Assembly (NCBI GenBank): GCA_013397115.1
Contig: VWZW01005504.1
Location: forward strand, 553,412 to 617,411
Length of the DNA: 64,000 bases
Direction: 5' to 3'
Source of the DNA: Edolisoma coerulescens
Lineage: Eukaryota; Chordata; Aves; Passeriformes; Campephagidae
Part shown: positions 38,541 through 52,552 of the stretch, piece by piece
How positions within the stretch are numbered: position 1 is the first letter of the stretch
Layout of the letters: the number at the start of each line of letters is the position of its first letter
Translations under genes and position numbers: made by a program
The notes under the pieces: model-generated
What the model saw: only the letters and a program-made list of their open reading frames with translations
What the model was told of the DNA's origin: nothing
The model's database searches: none

Positions 38541-38652
38541 ACTGGTTAAGGTAGGAAGGTACCTCTGGAGTCCATCTAGCCCAGTTCTCCCTGCTCAAAC
38601 AGAGCTAAGTAGCCCAGGACCATGTCCAGGCCCCTTTTGAAAAGCTCCAAGG
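38541..38652 (-). mobile_element. Decayed CR1 3' end, antisense
   Basis: GGAAGGTACCTCTGGAGTCC, ATCTAGCCCAGTTCTCCCTG and CCCAGGACCATGTCCAGG follow the order of the CR1 tail read on the opposite strand. It is more diverged than the 62.5 kb copy. Confidence 0.75.
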
Positions 38653-40344
38653 TAGAAGATTTGCTCTTGGCAGAGGTGTTGGTAAATGTAGCGTTATAAC
38701 TGCTCTGCAGAGATCCACAAAGCCAGCCTGAGGCTGGTACTGTTGCGAATTTACTTTTAATAGGAAAGTGTTATCTTAACCTTCGAGTGAAATTTTTGCC
38801 AGGGAAAGAATGGAGGACAACCAAAAGACAGCTCTTCATTCATGGATCTCAGGTTTAGCATGATATGCAATTGACTAAAACCACCTCTCCACTCCAAACC
38901 CTGGAAGAAGATGGACTAAGAGCCTGTTCCAAATTCTAAAACAAATAAATATATAAACTCCCCACCACACAATACAAAATCAGCATTTACGGTTAAGTTT
39001 ATCACTCAGCCTCTTCAACGCAGTCAAGAGAACATTTCCTCCCAATGAGAACTGTATTTCCTTATATCCCTTATGTCACCACTCTGTCCGTACATGATTT
39101 TAGGCACACATGCACAGATACATAAATCTAATCTGCTTTTCATTCTCTGGTTATGAAGCAGATCATGACTCATAAAGCCTTTTCGTAAGATGAACCAAGG
39201 CAGGACCAACAGGAAAAAAATCCTTCCTTTAAAAACTCTGAGCCAGAAGTTGACTTCCAAGGTATTACACTGGTCTCCTACACAATGAATGGGGAAATTA
39301 TTGTTATTAGATGTAATTCAACCTTGATCAGCCTTGATTTTTTTTTCACCAGAACATAGAAATTCAAGTTTGTGATATGCAATAGAGCCTGCTTTTTTTA
39401 GTCACACAAGTTTTTGTCTCAACATGACTTTCAGAAGTGAAAAACTTCGAGACCCTTTACAGAAGATAACTTGTTTTAGATCTGACTACAGCTGCCCATC
39501 TAGAGAGTCTCTGCAGTACAAATAAGCCCAGGCTTTAGAAAAGCAAAGGGCTAGCAAGGTAACACAGGGGATCTGGCTCTTGCGTGCTATCGGCTTGTTA
39601 GTGCTTAACAACAGGAGCCGGGCCAAAGCACTCAGTGCATAGCTAAGCACTTCATTACCATGATGATGTTCATTACTTAAGTCCATGCAAATTCAGGCAG
39701 GCCCGTTCCCACCCTTTTTTATCTAAAAGCCATGACAGCAGAGGAGAATTTCCTTGCTAGACAATACCTCCTGGTTAATCTCTCTCATACCTATGCATAA
39801 CTTCTGTTCTTCCACCTCTGCAGAGTCACACCCTCCCACTAGTTGCTATTGCCCACAGAGAGCAAAGCTAAATATCTCAGCTAAACTGGCAAAAAGAAAA
39901 CCAAAAAAGCCTCCTCATGCACTTTTCCAAACTCTGGGGTTTCCTTCTGTTAGGCAAACACACATTCAACTCCGTAATAAAATTGCTCTCCAAGAAGGAC
40001 TTTGGGAGCAGGATTGTGAAAAAGCTAAAGCTTAGCACTCGGTTCTGGACTAACTTCATTAATTAAAAAGAACACAGTGTAGAAAATGCTCTTGGACCGT
40101 GCTTCATTTTGCTACAGTAGCATAGTGAATACAGCACAGCCTCATTTTTACCCGCCCATTAACTCACTGTCCTTGATCAAAGTCTATGTATACTGCCTAT
40201 CTTGTTCAGAGCAGTTAAGGCTTAGAATTTAAATTGTAAACCTCAATATTTAAATAGAACTGCATATGTGATCTCTGACACCTCATTTTCATGAATGGAA
40301 AAGAATATTCTGACACCAAAATTACATACTTAATTCTGCCTCAC

Positions 40345-40431
40345 CTTCTTCACTGACCTCCATCCCACACTGCCTTGGGTTTATTTCCTCATCCATCAAC
40401 GGGTCAAAGTAATTTCTGCTGTATTCATTTC
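40345..40431 (-). CDS. OFCC1: OFCC1 coding exon (GNEYSRNYFDPLMDEE segment)
   Basis: This 87-base exon runs from phase 1 to phase 1. The acceptor is TTTCCACAG|GAAATG and the donor is GAAGAAG|GTGAGG. With the G carried over from the 52.1 kb exon it reads GNEYSRNYFDPLMDEEINPR and continues QCGMEVSEE. The sequence is acidic and soluble, with an FDPL/INP cluster that might be a protein-interaction stretch (inference only). It follows the 52.1 kb exon across an 11.7 kb intron, and phase and composition agree. It matches what I recall of human OFCC1 just after the N-terminal region. Confidence 0.9.
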
Positions 40432-43400
40432 CTGTGGAAAGCACATGAAGTAAGGGTCAGCGATTATTAGAAGCACATGAACTAAAATGTTAATTTTGAA
40501 ATCGACACCAGCAAGCAAAGGGGCATTTTTTGCTACTTTACAAGCTTAATTTTTTTAACAAGTCCTCTAAGCCTACTGGTACTGCAATTATCATCTTGTG
40601 AAAGGTCAGAAAAGGTAATTCTGGAAACAAGTGTACTTTATGTTACTTTTTCTCAGGAACTAATGAGAAAAAATTCTCAAATTTAGATGGCAGAAAGATA
40701 AGAAAAATTTTTAAAAATACAGCATCCCCAATATAAGCCAAATTATTCTTGAAACACACTGTACAAGTGAATTCTCCATACTGCAAAGGAATTTACGTTT
40801 CACAGCTGACCTCTCCAATTTCAACAGTTTTAAATTTCACCACTGAGGTTTCAACGTCTGGTGCATCTTTAATACTGTATTGAACCAGAGAAGTGTTTAA
40901 TTACAGAGGAGATACGAGGATACTGCCTCATTAATCTGAACAGCAATTATGTTCAGTTGGACTACGTAAATAATCCAAGATTTTGATGGGATAAACCCAC
41001 TCATTTTAGTACTTGGCTATTTTAACAGCTACTTGTATCTGCTCTTTAGAAAATAAACAAATTTACAAAAAAATCATTTGTTAGAATTATCATGAAATAA
41101 TACAGTATCTAGCTGCCTAGAAGAACTCACGCTAAAAGCCAGAAGAATTTTCCATACACAAGGAGGGAGGGCAGGCTTTTTCCTCAAAATATGTCTTTTC
41201 TTCAGCAAAAATGCTACACTCTATTAAAACCATCCACATATTCGCTGGGTTTTCAAACACAGTTAATTATTATTAAACAGGGAAAAAAAAGTAAAATAAT
41301 TAAGTTTATTAATTTTTTAATTGCTTTAATAGAGATGGATATATATCCTGGAAAATACATAAAAGCTAAATGTATGAGGGGGTTAATTCATCCAAGATGC
41401 ACTACTGTTGTCTACAGTGTATTTGTTTTAGGATCAAAAATAATCCATGCAGCAGCTCCTTTTCAGAGACTAAATGAAACTTTGATATGAAACTAGGTTT
41501 AATTTATATTTCTGGACTGGCACATTTTGACTGTCAGTCTCTGTTCCTTCAATGTAGTAAGTACAAGATCTGAAAATTTGCTTTACCTTGAGGTCTCAAT
41601 AAAGAAAAAATAAATGAGTTTCATTTTTGTTACTTTATCTGTCAACAACTACTAGGCTGGTATGAATCTTGGCAGTATGTAATCAAAGTCTTATGTACTG
41701 CAATAACAGAGCCATTCTACCTTATTCACTGTAATTGTTTTTCTCTAGCACAAAGCACCATGATGTTATATGAACACCCCTTCACATGTCGGTAAAATAA
41801 TTCACCTACGTGCTAAAAAAGAAAATGATGATGCATTTCTTTATTCAATTACTTCATAGCTGTAAATGTAAATTGCTGGAATGTATGTTGCACCCATACA
41901 AACAATATTCAGCTCTTGCATAGGCTTTTTGCACAATCTTATTATCACAACAGCTTTTATTGAATTTTAATATCCCTTGTGAGTCTGGTGTGAAACTTTG
42001 AGGAGTAGACTTTTGGGCAACTCTTCTGGACAGAATAATTGGCATTTAGGAGGAAATGTCATGTTATATTTGAGTCTGCAAGGCATGGAAACCATTATTC
42101 AAAAAAAGAGATACATTGACAAATACAATTAGACCAGAGCTTGCTCCCTGGTCCTCTTTAAAAAAAGAACACTTTGAGGAGTATGAGATATTTTGTCCAG
42201 GGCTTTGGCTCTGTCTGAACCACACACAGCTGGTGACAGACAAGTTATGCAGAAGGAAAAAGAACCAGCAGGCTCGATTTCTTCAGAGCAACATACACAC
42301 TTTAAAACTTACACAAGCAGAACAAGTGGTAAACACCAGAATCACCTCCTCATGGTGATTTTATAGATAATGAGCTATTTTAAATGGCAGGACTCCATAG
42401 AAGACTTTTATTGAGGCTTTCAAAAGAGCTGAATCACACAAACCTTAGGTCACTGCTCTGGGCAGGGGATGTTGCTGTTTGTGGGGTTCTTGGTCTTGTC
42501 CCCCCTCAGCTCAACACACACCTTGACAAGTGGTGTGACCAGGACGTCTGGGCTCTGGGCAGGTCCTAAAATTTCTCAGGGGCAGTGGGAGTTGCTTTAG
42601 TTTTAAAATAAAAAATTATCAATTTTAGTCAACGTAACACACTGCCCAAGGCATTTTGCTAATAACATTTTGTGAGCATGTGAACAGATTACTAATCATT
42701 TCACATTTGCTTTCAGAAATATTTGAAAGCATATAACATGTAAATTAACAGTCCACTAAGGAATTCACATTGCTCTGCTTCCTGGTATAAACGCAGTAAA
42801 TGTTAATAGAGAGCTTGCTTGTAGGTATTTTGAACAGCACCATATAGCTTGGTGCTTCCAACAGAGCAAGTTACTTTGACTACCTGCTCCCAAAAAGACT
42901 TGGCCAACTTTAGAAACTTGGGTCTTTGCTTTGATCCAGAAGTTGCCTCAAACCCATTAACTCAATTTGAAGTCCCCTTCACCCCTCAACATTGTGTTAT
43001 TTCATGTGGAAAACAATGGATAATTCAGGAAATCAGAATTGAAGTGTAAAACCACAGATTATCTATACATTAAAATAAAAATGGAAAGAAGGGTGTTGGC
43101 ACAACAGTGACCAGATGGGAATTTATACAATTTAATTAAAGCAAGAGGAGTTGCTAATAAAATTAGCATAATCCTTGGATTCAGCCCATGGGACTGTACA
43201 CGAATTACTAGGACTGGATGAAACTTAAAAGATGGCTTTTAAACTAAGATGTCTGTAGTCAATTATGCAGTCTATGTCCTGAGAATTCCACACAGGAAAG
43301 GCATGACTAAGCTGAATTTCTACATTGTCCTCTACTCCACAGAGAGAACAGGTAGTGCGTGTTAATTACACATGAAAGATATAGCATGGAACTTGGATAA

Positions 43401-46400
43401 CAGGCAATTATTCCATTTATGTTGTATTACTGATCTAGGTTTTTAGTTTAATGAAAGAATAGAAAAAACTCTGTTGGATTTGTTAAGTAACTCCTGACCA
43501 ATGTAAAAATTAAGGAATTATCAATAGCCAGACGACTGACCACTAAAAGCTTGAATAAACAATTACTGGTGCTTATTTTCAGAGTGATGCTGGGTCTCCA
43601 GGATAAAAGAAAAAAAAATTGGCATGTGCCATCTTTCTTTAGAAGACAATATGCAGATTATGGTGTGCACAAACTTGCCCTGGTAAGTAACAAGTCCCTT
43701 TTCAGACAGCACCGTGGTCAACACATGTCTACCAATGACTTGGGAGAACATTACTGGGCATTACGAAGGCAACCCATAGAAGCCTTTTGCATCAGACAGA
43801 ATAAGTCAGAGGCATTTTGGAAAGGTGAAATTCCAGCCTGAAACAGCAATTTGACCCAAAGTGCTTTTGAAACATAGTGATGCAGCTGGGAATGGAAAAG
43901 AGTAGTCCTCCTTTTCCACACCTGACTTAAAGCATTGATTTCAGCAGCAATTCCTATTAGGGAACATCAGCAAATACTTGCTGTCTCTATTCAACAGAAC
44001 TGGACTTATTTCCCTGGGGATACTTTTCATTTTATTTAGCAGATACAGCCCTTTTGGCAGCCCAGAAGGCTCTATGATATCATATTTCCCCATTTTTTTA
44101 GGAGAGCCAAAGCAGTGTCCTGGGGTCAGACTTGAATATCCTCAAAGAAAAGTGACCACCTCAACTTGGCCAGGAAGAACCAAGACTTGGGATTAGCAGG
44201 AAGGGAAGGCAAGGGTCCCACTTGCTGCATTTCCAACTACTTCACTTAACCTTCCTCAAGTCATGAGGGATTATGTGACTAGCACTCCCATCCACCTGTT
44301 TTCATGATTCAGTACCTACATTGATAAACTTTGATATCTACAAGTTGCTTACTTGAGCTTTTGATTCTACTTTGTACTTTCAAAAAAAAACCTATAAAGA
44401 ACCCTAAAAAAAAGCATTCAAAAGAATTGAAGAAGGAGAGGAGAAAGAAGCCTTTTACCTTAAAACAAATCTCACAGAATGCAGAAGTAAAGAAGAACCA
44501 TCAATGAAAACTGCATAAATAGTAGGAGTTCCTGCACACTGAAAAACTGAATGGGTTTCCAATGAATTTTTAAGTTCTTACTTCATATAGGCAGTGATTT
44601 AAAAGTCGAAAATTATGTAGGAAAATTTGAAACTTTCACAAGAAAAAGTTTGAGTTTTTATTCCAAAATTTTGTGTTGCTAGAATTACTCATATCCAAAT
44701 GTTATGAAGATGTTAAATATAAAACGACAGTCTTGTAGAACACAGTGAATTAATATGTAATTCAGAAAACAATGGTAACTTTCCATTCTCATTTTTTCAA
44801 GGCAAAAATAAATAATTATTGTGAGTTAACCAAAAGCTATACTTTTAGTTTGTGTTCTTAATTATCATTACTGACCCAGGTTACTGGTCACATTTACTTT
44901 AGCTCATGTCCATTTGAGACATACGTATTATTTTCTATATTATATATATAGATAAGTATTTTCTTTGTAGATCCAAAATAAGATTCCTGGGGAGTGCAAC
45001 TTTATTTCAGATTATCAAATATATGGAAAAGTGGTAGACATGTTTACACAGAGATTTGAATGAATATTCATGAAATTTTCATTAATACTAAGCAGTATTC
45101 AATGAAAAATTACATGTTACTGGCACCCTCATCCTGAAGAGCATTAAGCCAGTGACTGGACAGTAGATTTTATCTTGAAAACACAGCCTGTTAAACACTA
45201 ACAACACCAGGCAACTTTCCAATTTTTAAAAAAATGTTTTAAAGGTATCACATGTCATTCTCCGTATCCTCAGCAGACACCATAGGTAATGAGGAAATCA
45301 GATAACTGTGTCTTATGTTTATATTGCAAGCCTTGAATAAACTCACTTGTCAGCTTTGACAGGACACTGGCAAAGGGGCCGTTCCTGAGCCTGAACAGCA
45401 CAGATTGTGCTGTGCCTGCCCCAAACCCTGAAAAACGCCGCATTGCAATCCCATGATTGCACCCGCAATTTCTTACCCACTGCTCCACTCCTGCAAGACT
45501 TACCACCTTCTCTGCTGTTGAAGCAAAGGTACAGCATGGGAATTAGTTCTTTTTCCCTTTTTTTTTTTCCTGCAGGCAACAGAGGGCACTGTGCCAAGGG
45601 ATGCCAGTGTGAGGCTGCTACTTTTCCTGGGGAAACGCTGTTGGTCAAGGGCATGAGAAAAAGATTTACTGATCATAATGGAGTTCATTTAGGAACACTA
45701 TTAGATAGTGTGACACATGTCAATGGGGAAAATGAATACTGAGCTCTCCCAGGCTGACAGGCTTGGCTGGTCCCACTCTATGCCAGAGAGGAAACTTGCC
45801 AAATTTTGAGGATCTGACAGCACTATTACGAAGCAAACAATTTCCAAGTGTAATAAATTAGCCTTAAAAATATATATTCAGTCACTTTCTGAAAAGTATT
45901 TCTGCAAAAGTATTTTCCCAATTATAAAATGCATTCATTCTTCACAATTCTTCTCCCCCTACCTTTCACAAATTCAATTTTAGCACATTACTTAGATGAG
46001 TGGTGCGGTATCCCTGTTGTTAAAATTGCATGCAATGGATCACGTTTTGCACACTACATTACACCTTGTGCCGTTCTGCTGATTTCAATTGGATTACACA
46101 TTGTGTAATTCAACGCAAAATTACTTCCAATGACAACCCTTTTATTCCTATGCATACATGGTGATCCATCATGCCCTGCATACCGAGTTTGGCATTTCCA
46201 TTTCAAAGTCCCTGTTGGAATCAGAAAGCATGGAACCACACACATAGAACTTGAATTATTAGATATAAACTTTGCCATTGCTTAAGGAAAAAAAGAGTAC
46301 AGTTTTGATTCATATTTCTGGTCCCATCCTTTATGCAAATCCTTTGTCCAACACAAATCAGCAGTGTTGCAAGCTCCCATTTCCTTCACACGGAGCACAA

Positions 46401-49400
46401 ACATGAATTTAGAGCAGATGCATATTTCTTCACCTGTGTTTACTGTCTCTCCAATGGGTTCCTATCACTTCTTAGGAACAAAATTAGACCCTGTTCAAAA
46501 ATCATTAGCCTCCAGTTCTCTATAAACAGACTGAACTCAATGCAGTTGCTGATACTTTTAACAGTTTGATATCCCACATGGCTCCTTCACAAAGCTCTTT
46601 TTTGTCTGTGTATTCCTACTTCAAGGTCCTTGCCTAATTACGTTCTTGAGCAAGGAAGGGCTTATATTGTCCTGACACAGTTGAACAACCTTTGGCAGTA
46701 ACTGTTCCTTAGCAAAGGCTTCTCTCTACTTTAGCTTTTGACAAGGAACAGAGATGCTCTATTTTACAGTGGGATTTTCCCTGTAGGACACATGCAGCAC
46801 AGTGTTATGTACACCCAGCCTAGCTCTGCAGCTTGGAGGTGATGCAGCAGAGACCCACGCAGACACTAATTTGCTCCCAGAAGCAGTCTAGCCATGCTAA
46901 TGCCATTCTGTGTCTGGGATAATTAGAAGAATAGTTCCTGGTCTTCAACTGAAAAAGCTTTCTTTCCCTCCTTTTTTCCTTTCCTTTTCTTTCCCCCCTC
47001 AGATGTTGTTAATCTCTGTGGGCAAATTTATTGGAGCATGATATGAGATGTTAACAGTGCCTGTTGCAGATAAAATGGTAGAATTAATTAGAGTTTTTGA
47101 TTTTAGGAGATAATCTAATTTTGAAAAAAGATTTGTGTATTGAGGATAATAGGGAAAAAAATGAATGCTTCTTGTCATCTGGAGACAATTTTAACTTGAA
47201 TCATCAATACTTAGGGTCAGACTGCCTCAAGCCTTTTACAAGTGCACAGCATACAGGAGAACACAATTAGCCTTTCTTTCATCTTCCTTGCAAAAGCCGC
47301 AGACTATCGGGGTCTCCAAAGGTGTCTATGCTGCCACCAGCTACAAGGTGGGCCATGCAGTGGGAGTATGCTCAAAATGCCCCATCCCTGGGTTCTGCAG
47401 CTTGCACATGCGGTTCACACCACAGAAAGACCACACTCTAATTTGATCTGACATATATTCTCTCTGTATGGTTGGGCTGGAAATTCTACCTATCTTGTGG
47501 CAATGCGAACAGTGCCATCCCACAGGGCTCTTCTCAGCACTAGCTTGACCAAAGCTGTGTATCTCTGCGATGAACACTAAAAAGCACAAACCAGTAAAAG
47601 GCACTCGGACTTTTTCTGATAACAGCAGCTGAGGACAAAATGTATTGAATGCTAAAATAGAATAGCATCTGCTTTACAGGCCTACAATAAAATGCTAAGT
47701 ACAGTAGTCCTGTGTTCAGGGATTGCTTGTGACATACATCATCCATCTGAAGTTGAGCAATTGCCCTTGTCTTCTGCTGTCAGACAAACATGGAATAACT
47801 CCTGGAGGTTTGGTGCTCCTGTCAAGACAGTTTGCTGGAAGCTCTGTTCTGGGCAGAGAATTTACCAAGCCAGCCTGAACTGTAGGACACTCTACAAAGT
47901 ATTTTGGGTTTAAACCCCTCTGGAGAAAAGAGAAAAACTGATATTGGCTCACCTTGAGATCAGGTGTCTGACAACTGAGGAACTGGTGGACACAGGTTCT
48001 TGCAGAGATGGGTGATGTAACCCCAAATGTTTTTCCCACGGAAATTTGTCTATCAGGCCTTCCATTGGGATGGCCATCATGAAAATCTCTGCAAATTCAA
48101 TGTTTGATGAGGGGAAGAAAGGCAGAAGGGTTGGTTGGATTTAGCCACGAGGAAACTGAGTATTTTAAGAAATAAAAAAAATTGCACAGTTTGGCAAGCA
48201 CAAGGCTGCTGCTAGATGAACTCAATTTCACAAGCGATATGTGAAAGAAATGAAGATGATGGGAACAATCAGCAAAAAGTCAGCATAGAAACCAGAAGAG
48301 AAATTAGGATGGAAACAAATTAGCTGGCTGAAATATCAGGAGATTAATCTGAGTAAATAGTCAGGCAGTTCCCCTGGGTCACTATAACATTTAACAACAG
48401 TATGAGGACTTCACTGATGATGGAGAGCAAAGAGCAGAAAGAGTTACTCAGTGGCCTAGTCCTGAACAACAGTCTAACAATGATGATAAAATTCGGAATT
48501 TTGTCCATCATGGAAAACAGGACAGTGAAAGATATGGAATGGCCTAGTGAAAAGAGGAATGGACTAAGGATCAGAGCTGTTATTTATGTCAAAGGTGCGC
48601 AGAGTGACAGCAGAGAAGGTCTCATGCTCTGGCCCAGTTTCCCCACAAACAAAAGATCCAGGAGCCTTGCACTTTGAGTGACAAGAAAAGCTCCCACCAA
48701 TCTAATTTGAAAAAAAAAAAGGTCTCTGAACAAAAATACCAAAAAGTCTTAATAAACTTCTTGCAAACAAGAACCAGTTCACAAACTCTTCTTTCTAGAA
48801 GATATTCTATTATGGGAGAAAAAAAAATGAAAAATCACAAACATACATGGGAATTAAGTTCTTTGGGGGCAGATGCAGACAATTTACAATGTCATGGACC
48901 TTTCCACTTGCTGTTTGATATCCAAGTAATGGGTGTTCTGTAGACGAGCCCCCTGTGCAGACAAATAGCCAAATTCCAGGAACACGTTTTAAGCCTGTCT
49001 TGAACATGCAGCTGTCTATTCACACCACTTTCCAGTATATTTAGTATGGAGGTGTGCAAGAAGACATCTCAAAAGTAGGTGGAGGTTTTTCTAGAGAACA
49101 CTTCCCTCTGGCAATTGCTGAAAGAGGAACAGCATGTGACACTGTTGCCAGGTGGAGGAAATGATAGCAACCCCTGTGGCTATTATTTGCTGCCATTAAC
49201 AACATGGGCGATAGGTGGAAAGATAAAGGAAAGGCATTGCCACGTCTCTGCCTTGCCTCCAAGTGCCTAGCCTGAAAACCCAGCCTGATGTTTATACAGT
49301 ATTCTCAACCTGTAATCTGCTAAATCCTGCGATTAAATAATTTTGCTCAAGGTTATAACTGGTTTTAAACTGCACAACTTAACACCAAGCATTAGAATTG

Positions 49401-50230
49401 ACAAATGCCATTCCCCATTGAGTAAGCAACTAAACCTAAGCCTGGGGGCTGAGAGCTGGAAGAGCAGCCAACAGTTGTGAAGGGAGGTAACCCCAACAGA
49501 AAGAGTATTTTATTAGCATCTGGGGAAGAAGAGGAGAAAAAGGAAAGGGAGCAGTGTAGAGCCTAAAACATTTATTTTACATGGGCTATGCTGTGTGCTT
49601 GGTCTGTGAGCACAGCCTCCTAGAGAAATAGCTTCCAGCATGGGGTGCAACTCTTGCATCCCAGGTGGAAAAAAAGGAGAATTCTGTGCTGATATCTCTT
49701 GTGAACTGCATAGTTGTTCCTGAGAGCTGAAGAGCAGGAGAGGACACTGTGGAAATGTTTCCCCAGTGGTAGAAGACAGAAATAGTGTGCAACACCATGT
49801 CTGGTTTTGCTATGAGCTGAAATGGCACCAGCTATGCAAAGCATCTATGAACTTGGAGCAAAGGAAGGTAGGCTCGAAGAACTGATCCCGTGGGTTCTGG
49901 AGGACCCAGACCTCAACAGACTGATGCATGAAGGATAAACTACCTGTAGACTGAGTCTTCACTGAGGGCAGTGAAATATGACTATTTACACATTACTACA
50001 TTAATGTGATACTGTGTTTACCTGTGCAGGTGTCTTTTCTCTTTCCCTCTTTAATGAAGAATTGTTACACTTGGAAATGGGAAAGATTAGTTCATGAGGT
50101 ACCTGAAGATTTTTTCCCAAGTTTCAGGCTTGAAGATGTTGGCTTATAAGCAGCTCTTGATAAATTTTAACTGGTCCCTGTGATTGCCAAACAAGTGCTG
50201 ACACAAGTTAGGCTAAGAATAATTTAATGC

Positions 50231-50291
50231 AAGGTTGGACCAGATGATCTCTAGAGATATTTTCCAATCTAGACTTTTTTATGATGGTATA
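50231..50291 (+). mobile_element. Decayed CR1 3' end
   Basis: AAGGTTGGACCAGATGATCT followed by CTAGAGATATTTTCCAATCT matches the CR1 tail. The terminal 8-mer repeats are lost. Confidence 0.75.
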
Positions 50292-51114
50292 AATGGATGA
50301 TTACTTTTTAATAGCTGCTTGACTTAGAGGCAGAGCTATGTGAATAACTGATCTTTTGGTTAACTGGATGAACAGAAGGTCGAGAAGGGAGACACAGTGT
50401 TGGGAAACAAAATTTTCCAACTCTCGTCAAGCTTTCCTCTCCCATTACAGAAACACTTAGCATTGTCTCAAGGCATTTCATTCCAGGCAAAATGGAACAA
50501 TTTCTACTCCCTTCACAAAGATTATATTCAACTAGGGTTTTTTTGAACAAAATGCTACTTAAGATGAAAAATCAAAATGTTTAAAAACACATTTCAAGCT
50601 TTTAAAAAAATGTGTTGTTTTCTTGAGGGAACTATTCATGAATTTAGAAGAGGCGACTGAAAGCATGGATAGTCTCCAGCGAGCCCGACTTCATTTTTTG
50701 CCAGATAGACTATTTCATTAAAAAACAATCAATCCCTTTGTCTGCTTAATAACTGTTCTGACAGTCAGCAAAGGAAAGACGAAGAATTCCTGCTCCATGT
50801 GGCACTGCACAGAGTCACATGAAGGCTAAATGGAAAGCCAAGCCTAATTTTGCAAGAAGCCATTAGGAGCCGTGGGCTCTCCAGTCCTGCAAGGATAAAA
50901 TCTTAACACAACAAGGTCCAATGTTTTAAAAGCAACTGCCTGAAGGTCTGCTCACCAGCCTGCACTTTACCCATTTAAATACCTGGGCTGGCGGCGTGCA
51001 AGGGTACTTAGCAAGCAGCACCTCCACTTGTGAGCTTGATGGGTAATGCTGGGTGACCAGGACTGTTCAAAGCCACACCAGTTACTTTGGTACCTTGGGA
51101 GGTCTCGGCACTTG

Positions 51115-51330
51115 GACGCACATTTGCATATTCATAGGTGCACACAGCCCACTTTAAGTTAATGAGACCACATATTCCAATCAGGTGAACTTTTTAATGG
51201 GTATTTAGGGAAGATTTTCAGTCTGACTTAAGGAATTTTTGCTTTTATGCTAAATCTTGGCCCAAGATTTTCCTCATATAACTCGCAAGACACCTTTAAT
51301 TTCCTTTTGTCACCTTCTTCCTCACTGGAT
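51115..51330. promoter_or_regulatory. Candidate conserved noncoding element with POU octamer
   Basis: A perfect octamer ATTTGCAT (51122-51129) is directly followed by ATTCAT, and the flanking 200 bases are unique-looking, non-repetitive sequence. The OFCC1-TFAP2A region of vertebrates is known for developmental enhancers. Function here is inference only. Confidence 0.25.
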
Positions 51331-52109
51331 TACTAAGTAAAGATAACCATTTTCCATGACATCCAGGATTAATAATAATTCAAAATGGAGTCATTAAATA
51401 ATAGATTAAAGGTATCAAACCTCTGCAAAAGGAAAACTGACATCAAGTCAAGATCCTCATAGTTCGGATAAACCAAAATAATAAACAGAAATTGTTTCCC
51501 AAGGCAGCAATTCTTTTGGGTGCTGCATCAAAACTGAGCTGAAGAGCCAGGATCGCTCCCTTGGACAAGCCGAGCGAACAGGACTCTGCTCCAAGCATCT
51601 GAGCAACACTGGCTGAAAAAAATAATAAAAGATGAAGCAGAGGCAAGATGCCGATTGACTGAGTGCATATGGGAGACCTAAGGACAACAATCAATCATGG
51701 ATCTGTAAGCTGTTTAAAACTACTCAATTCAAGGGAGCCAGTGAGGGAGCAGCATCTGTGCGCTCAGACTGGCTGCAGTTCCTCCAAAACCCAGCTCAAT
51801 CCAAATTAGGGGGAAGCACTGCCATGAGCAGCAGCTCACTGTACTCCCTCCCACTGGCAGAGAGCCCCACACAACCTGCACCCCGTCACAGGGAGTCACT
51901 TGAGCATGGAGACAAAGCCTGGGTCTCTAAATATTTAGACAGCCCGTGTTTTTTGGCAGCATGTTGGATTTCCTACCCAGGGTTTGCAGGGGCGGCTGCT
52001 TGGACATGCCGGGCCGGCAACGCCCAGCACAGGCTGTGGAGTGTGCAGGTTAGATGGGGAACACAACCATTGTTGCTGCGTTTGAGGCTAATCAGGTTTG
52101 ATGTCTCAC

Positions 52110-52286
52110 CTCTTGGTTCAGCATGGGCTTGCAGCCCGAGTTTTTGTTGGTGAGCTGCAAGGGTGCTATCTGGCTTGTCATGTCTAATAACTTTCTCTTC
52201 TGAAGGCTGATATGCTGAAAGATCTGTGCTGCTGATGTTAAAAGCTGGATTTTCAATGCCTTCTGTTGCTGCTCTCTCTTCTTTTA
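52110..52286 (-). CDS. OFCC1: OFCC1 coding exon with NPAF (NPxF) motif
   Basis: This 177-base exon runs from phase 1 to phase 1. The acceptor is CCTTGTTTTCTATAG|TAA, where the first three exon bases are not an in-frame stop because the leading G comes from the previous exon. The donor is CCAAGAG|GTGAGA. It encodes 59 residues starting VKEERAATEGIENPAFN and ending LQAHAEPR. NPAF, at 52251-52240, fits the NPxF class recognised by PTB domains. Medaka Opo is reported to bind Numb/Numbl through NPxF motifs and so affect integrin endocytosis in the optic cup. The rest is hydrophilic, probably disordered, cytoplasmic-type sequence. Confidence 0.9.
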
Positions 52287-52552
52287 CTATAGAAAACAAG
52301 GAGGTCAGAAGAGCACATTATAGCAGTGTATTTCAATGACAAGCAGAAAATTCCTTCTAGTAATTCCTTTGCTGAAAGACTCAAGTGTATCGTCCTCAAA
52401 TGTCGCCAAAACAGAATTAGGTTAAAATTAACTCTAAAAAAAAAAAAAANCCTGACAAGCAAGAGCAAAATTTCGCCCACAGCCATTTGTCTGTAATTAG
52501 TTAATTAATCCTTACACAAATTATGAGCAATAACTCATCAAGCAAGGCTCAC
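52287..52552 (-). other. OFCC1 intron, 266 bases
   Basis: The shortest intron in the visible gene. It contains a poly-A run (52437-52449) with an undetermined base at 52450, so its true length may differ slightly. Confidence 0.85.
52437..52450. repeat. Poly-A tract with undetermined base
   Basis: Thirteen A bases then N at 52450, inside the 266-base intron. The splice sites are outside it. Confidence 0.9.

Larger units (their letters stand above)
37148..40344 (-). other. OFCC1 introns on either side of the microexon (0.5 kb and 2.6 kb)
   Basis: This span includes the candidate microexon at 37683-37697. The upstream intron carries a decayed antisense CR1 3' end at 38541-38652. Nothing else was recognised. 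Confidence 0.7.
40432..52109 (-). other. OFCC1 intron, 11.7 kb
   Basis: Holds one short CR1 3' end at about 50231-50291 and an octamer-containing stretch at 51115-51330. Many open frames of 60-110 codons occur on both strands, none with consistent codon character or splice partners. No LTR was recognised. Confidence 0.7.
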
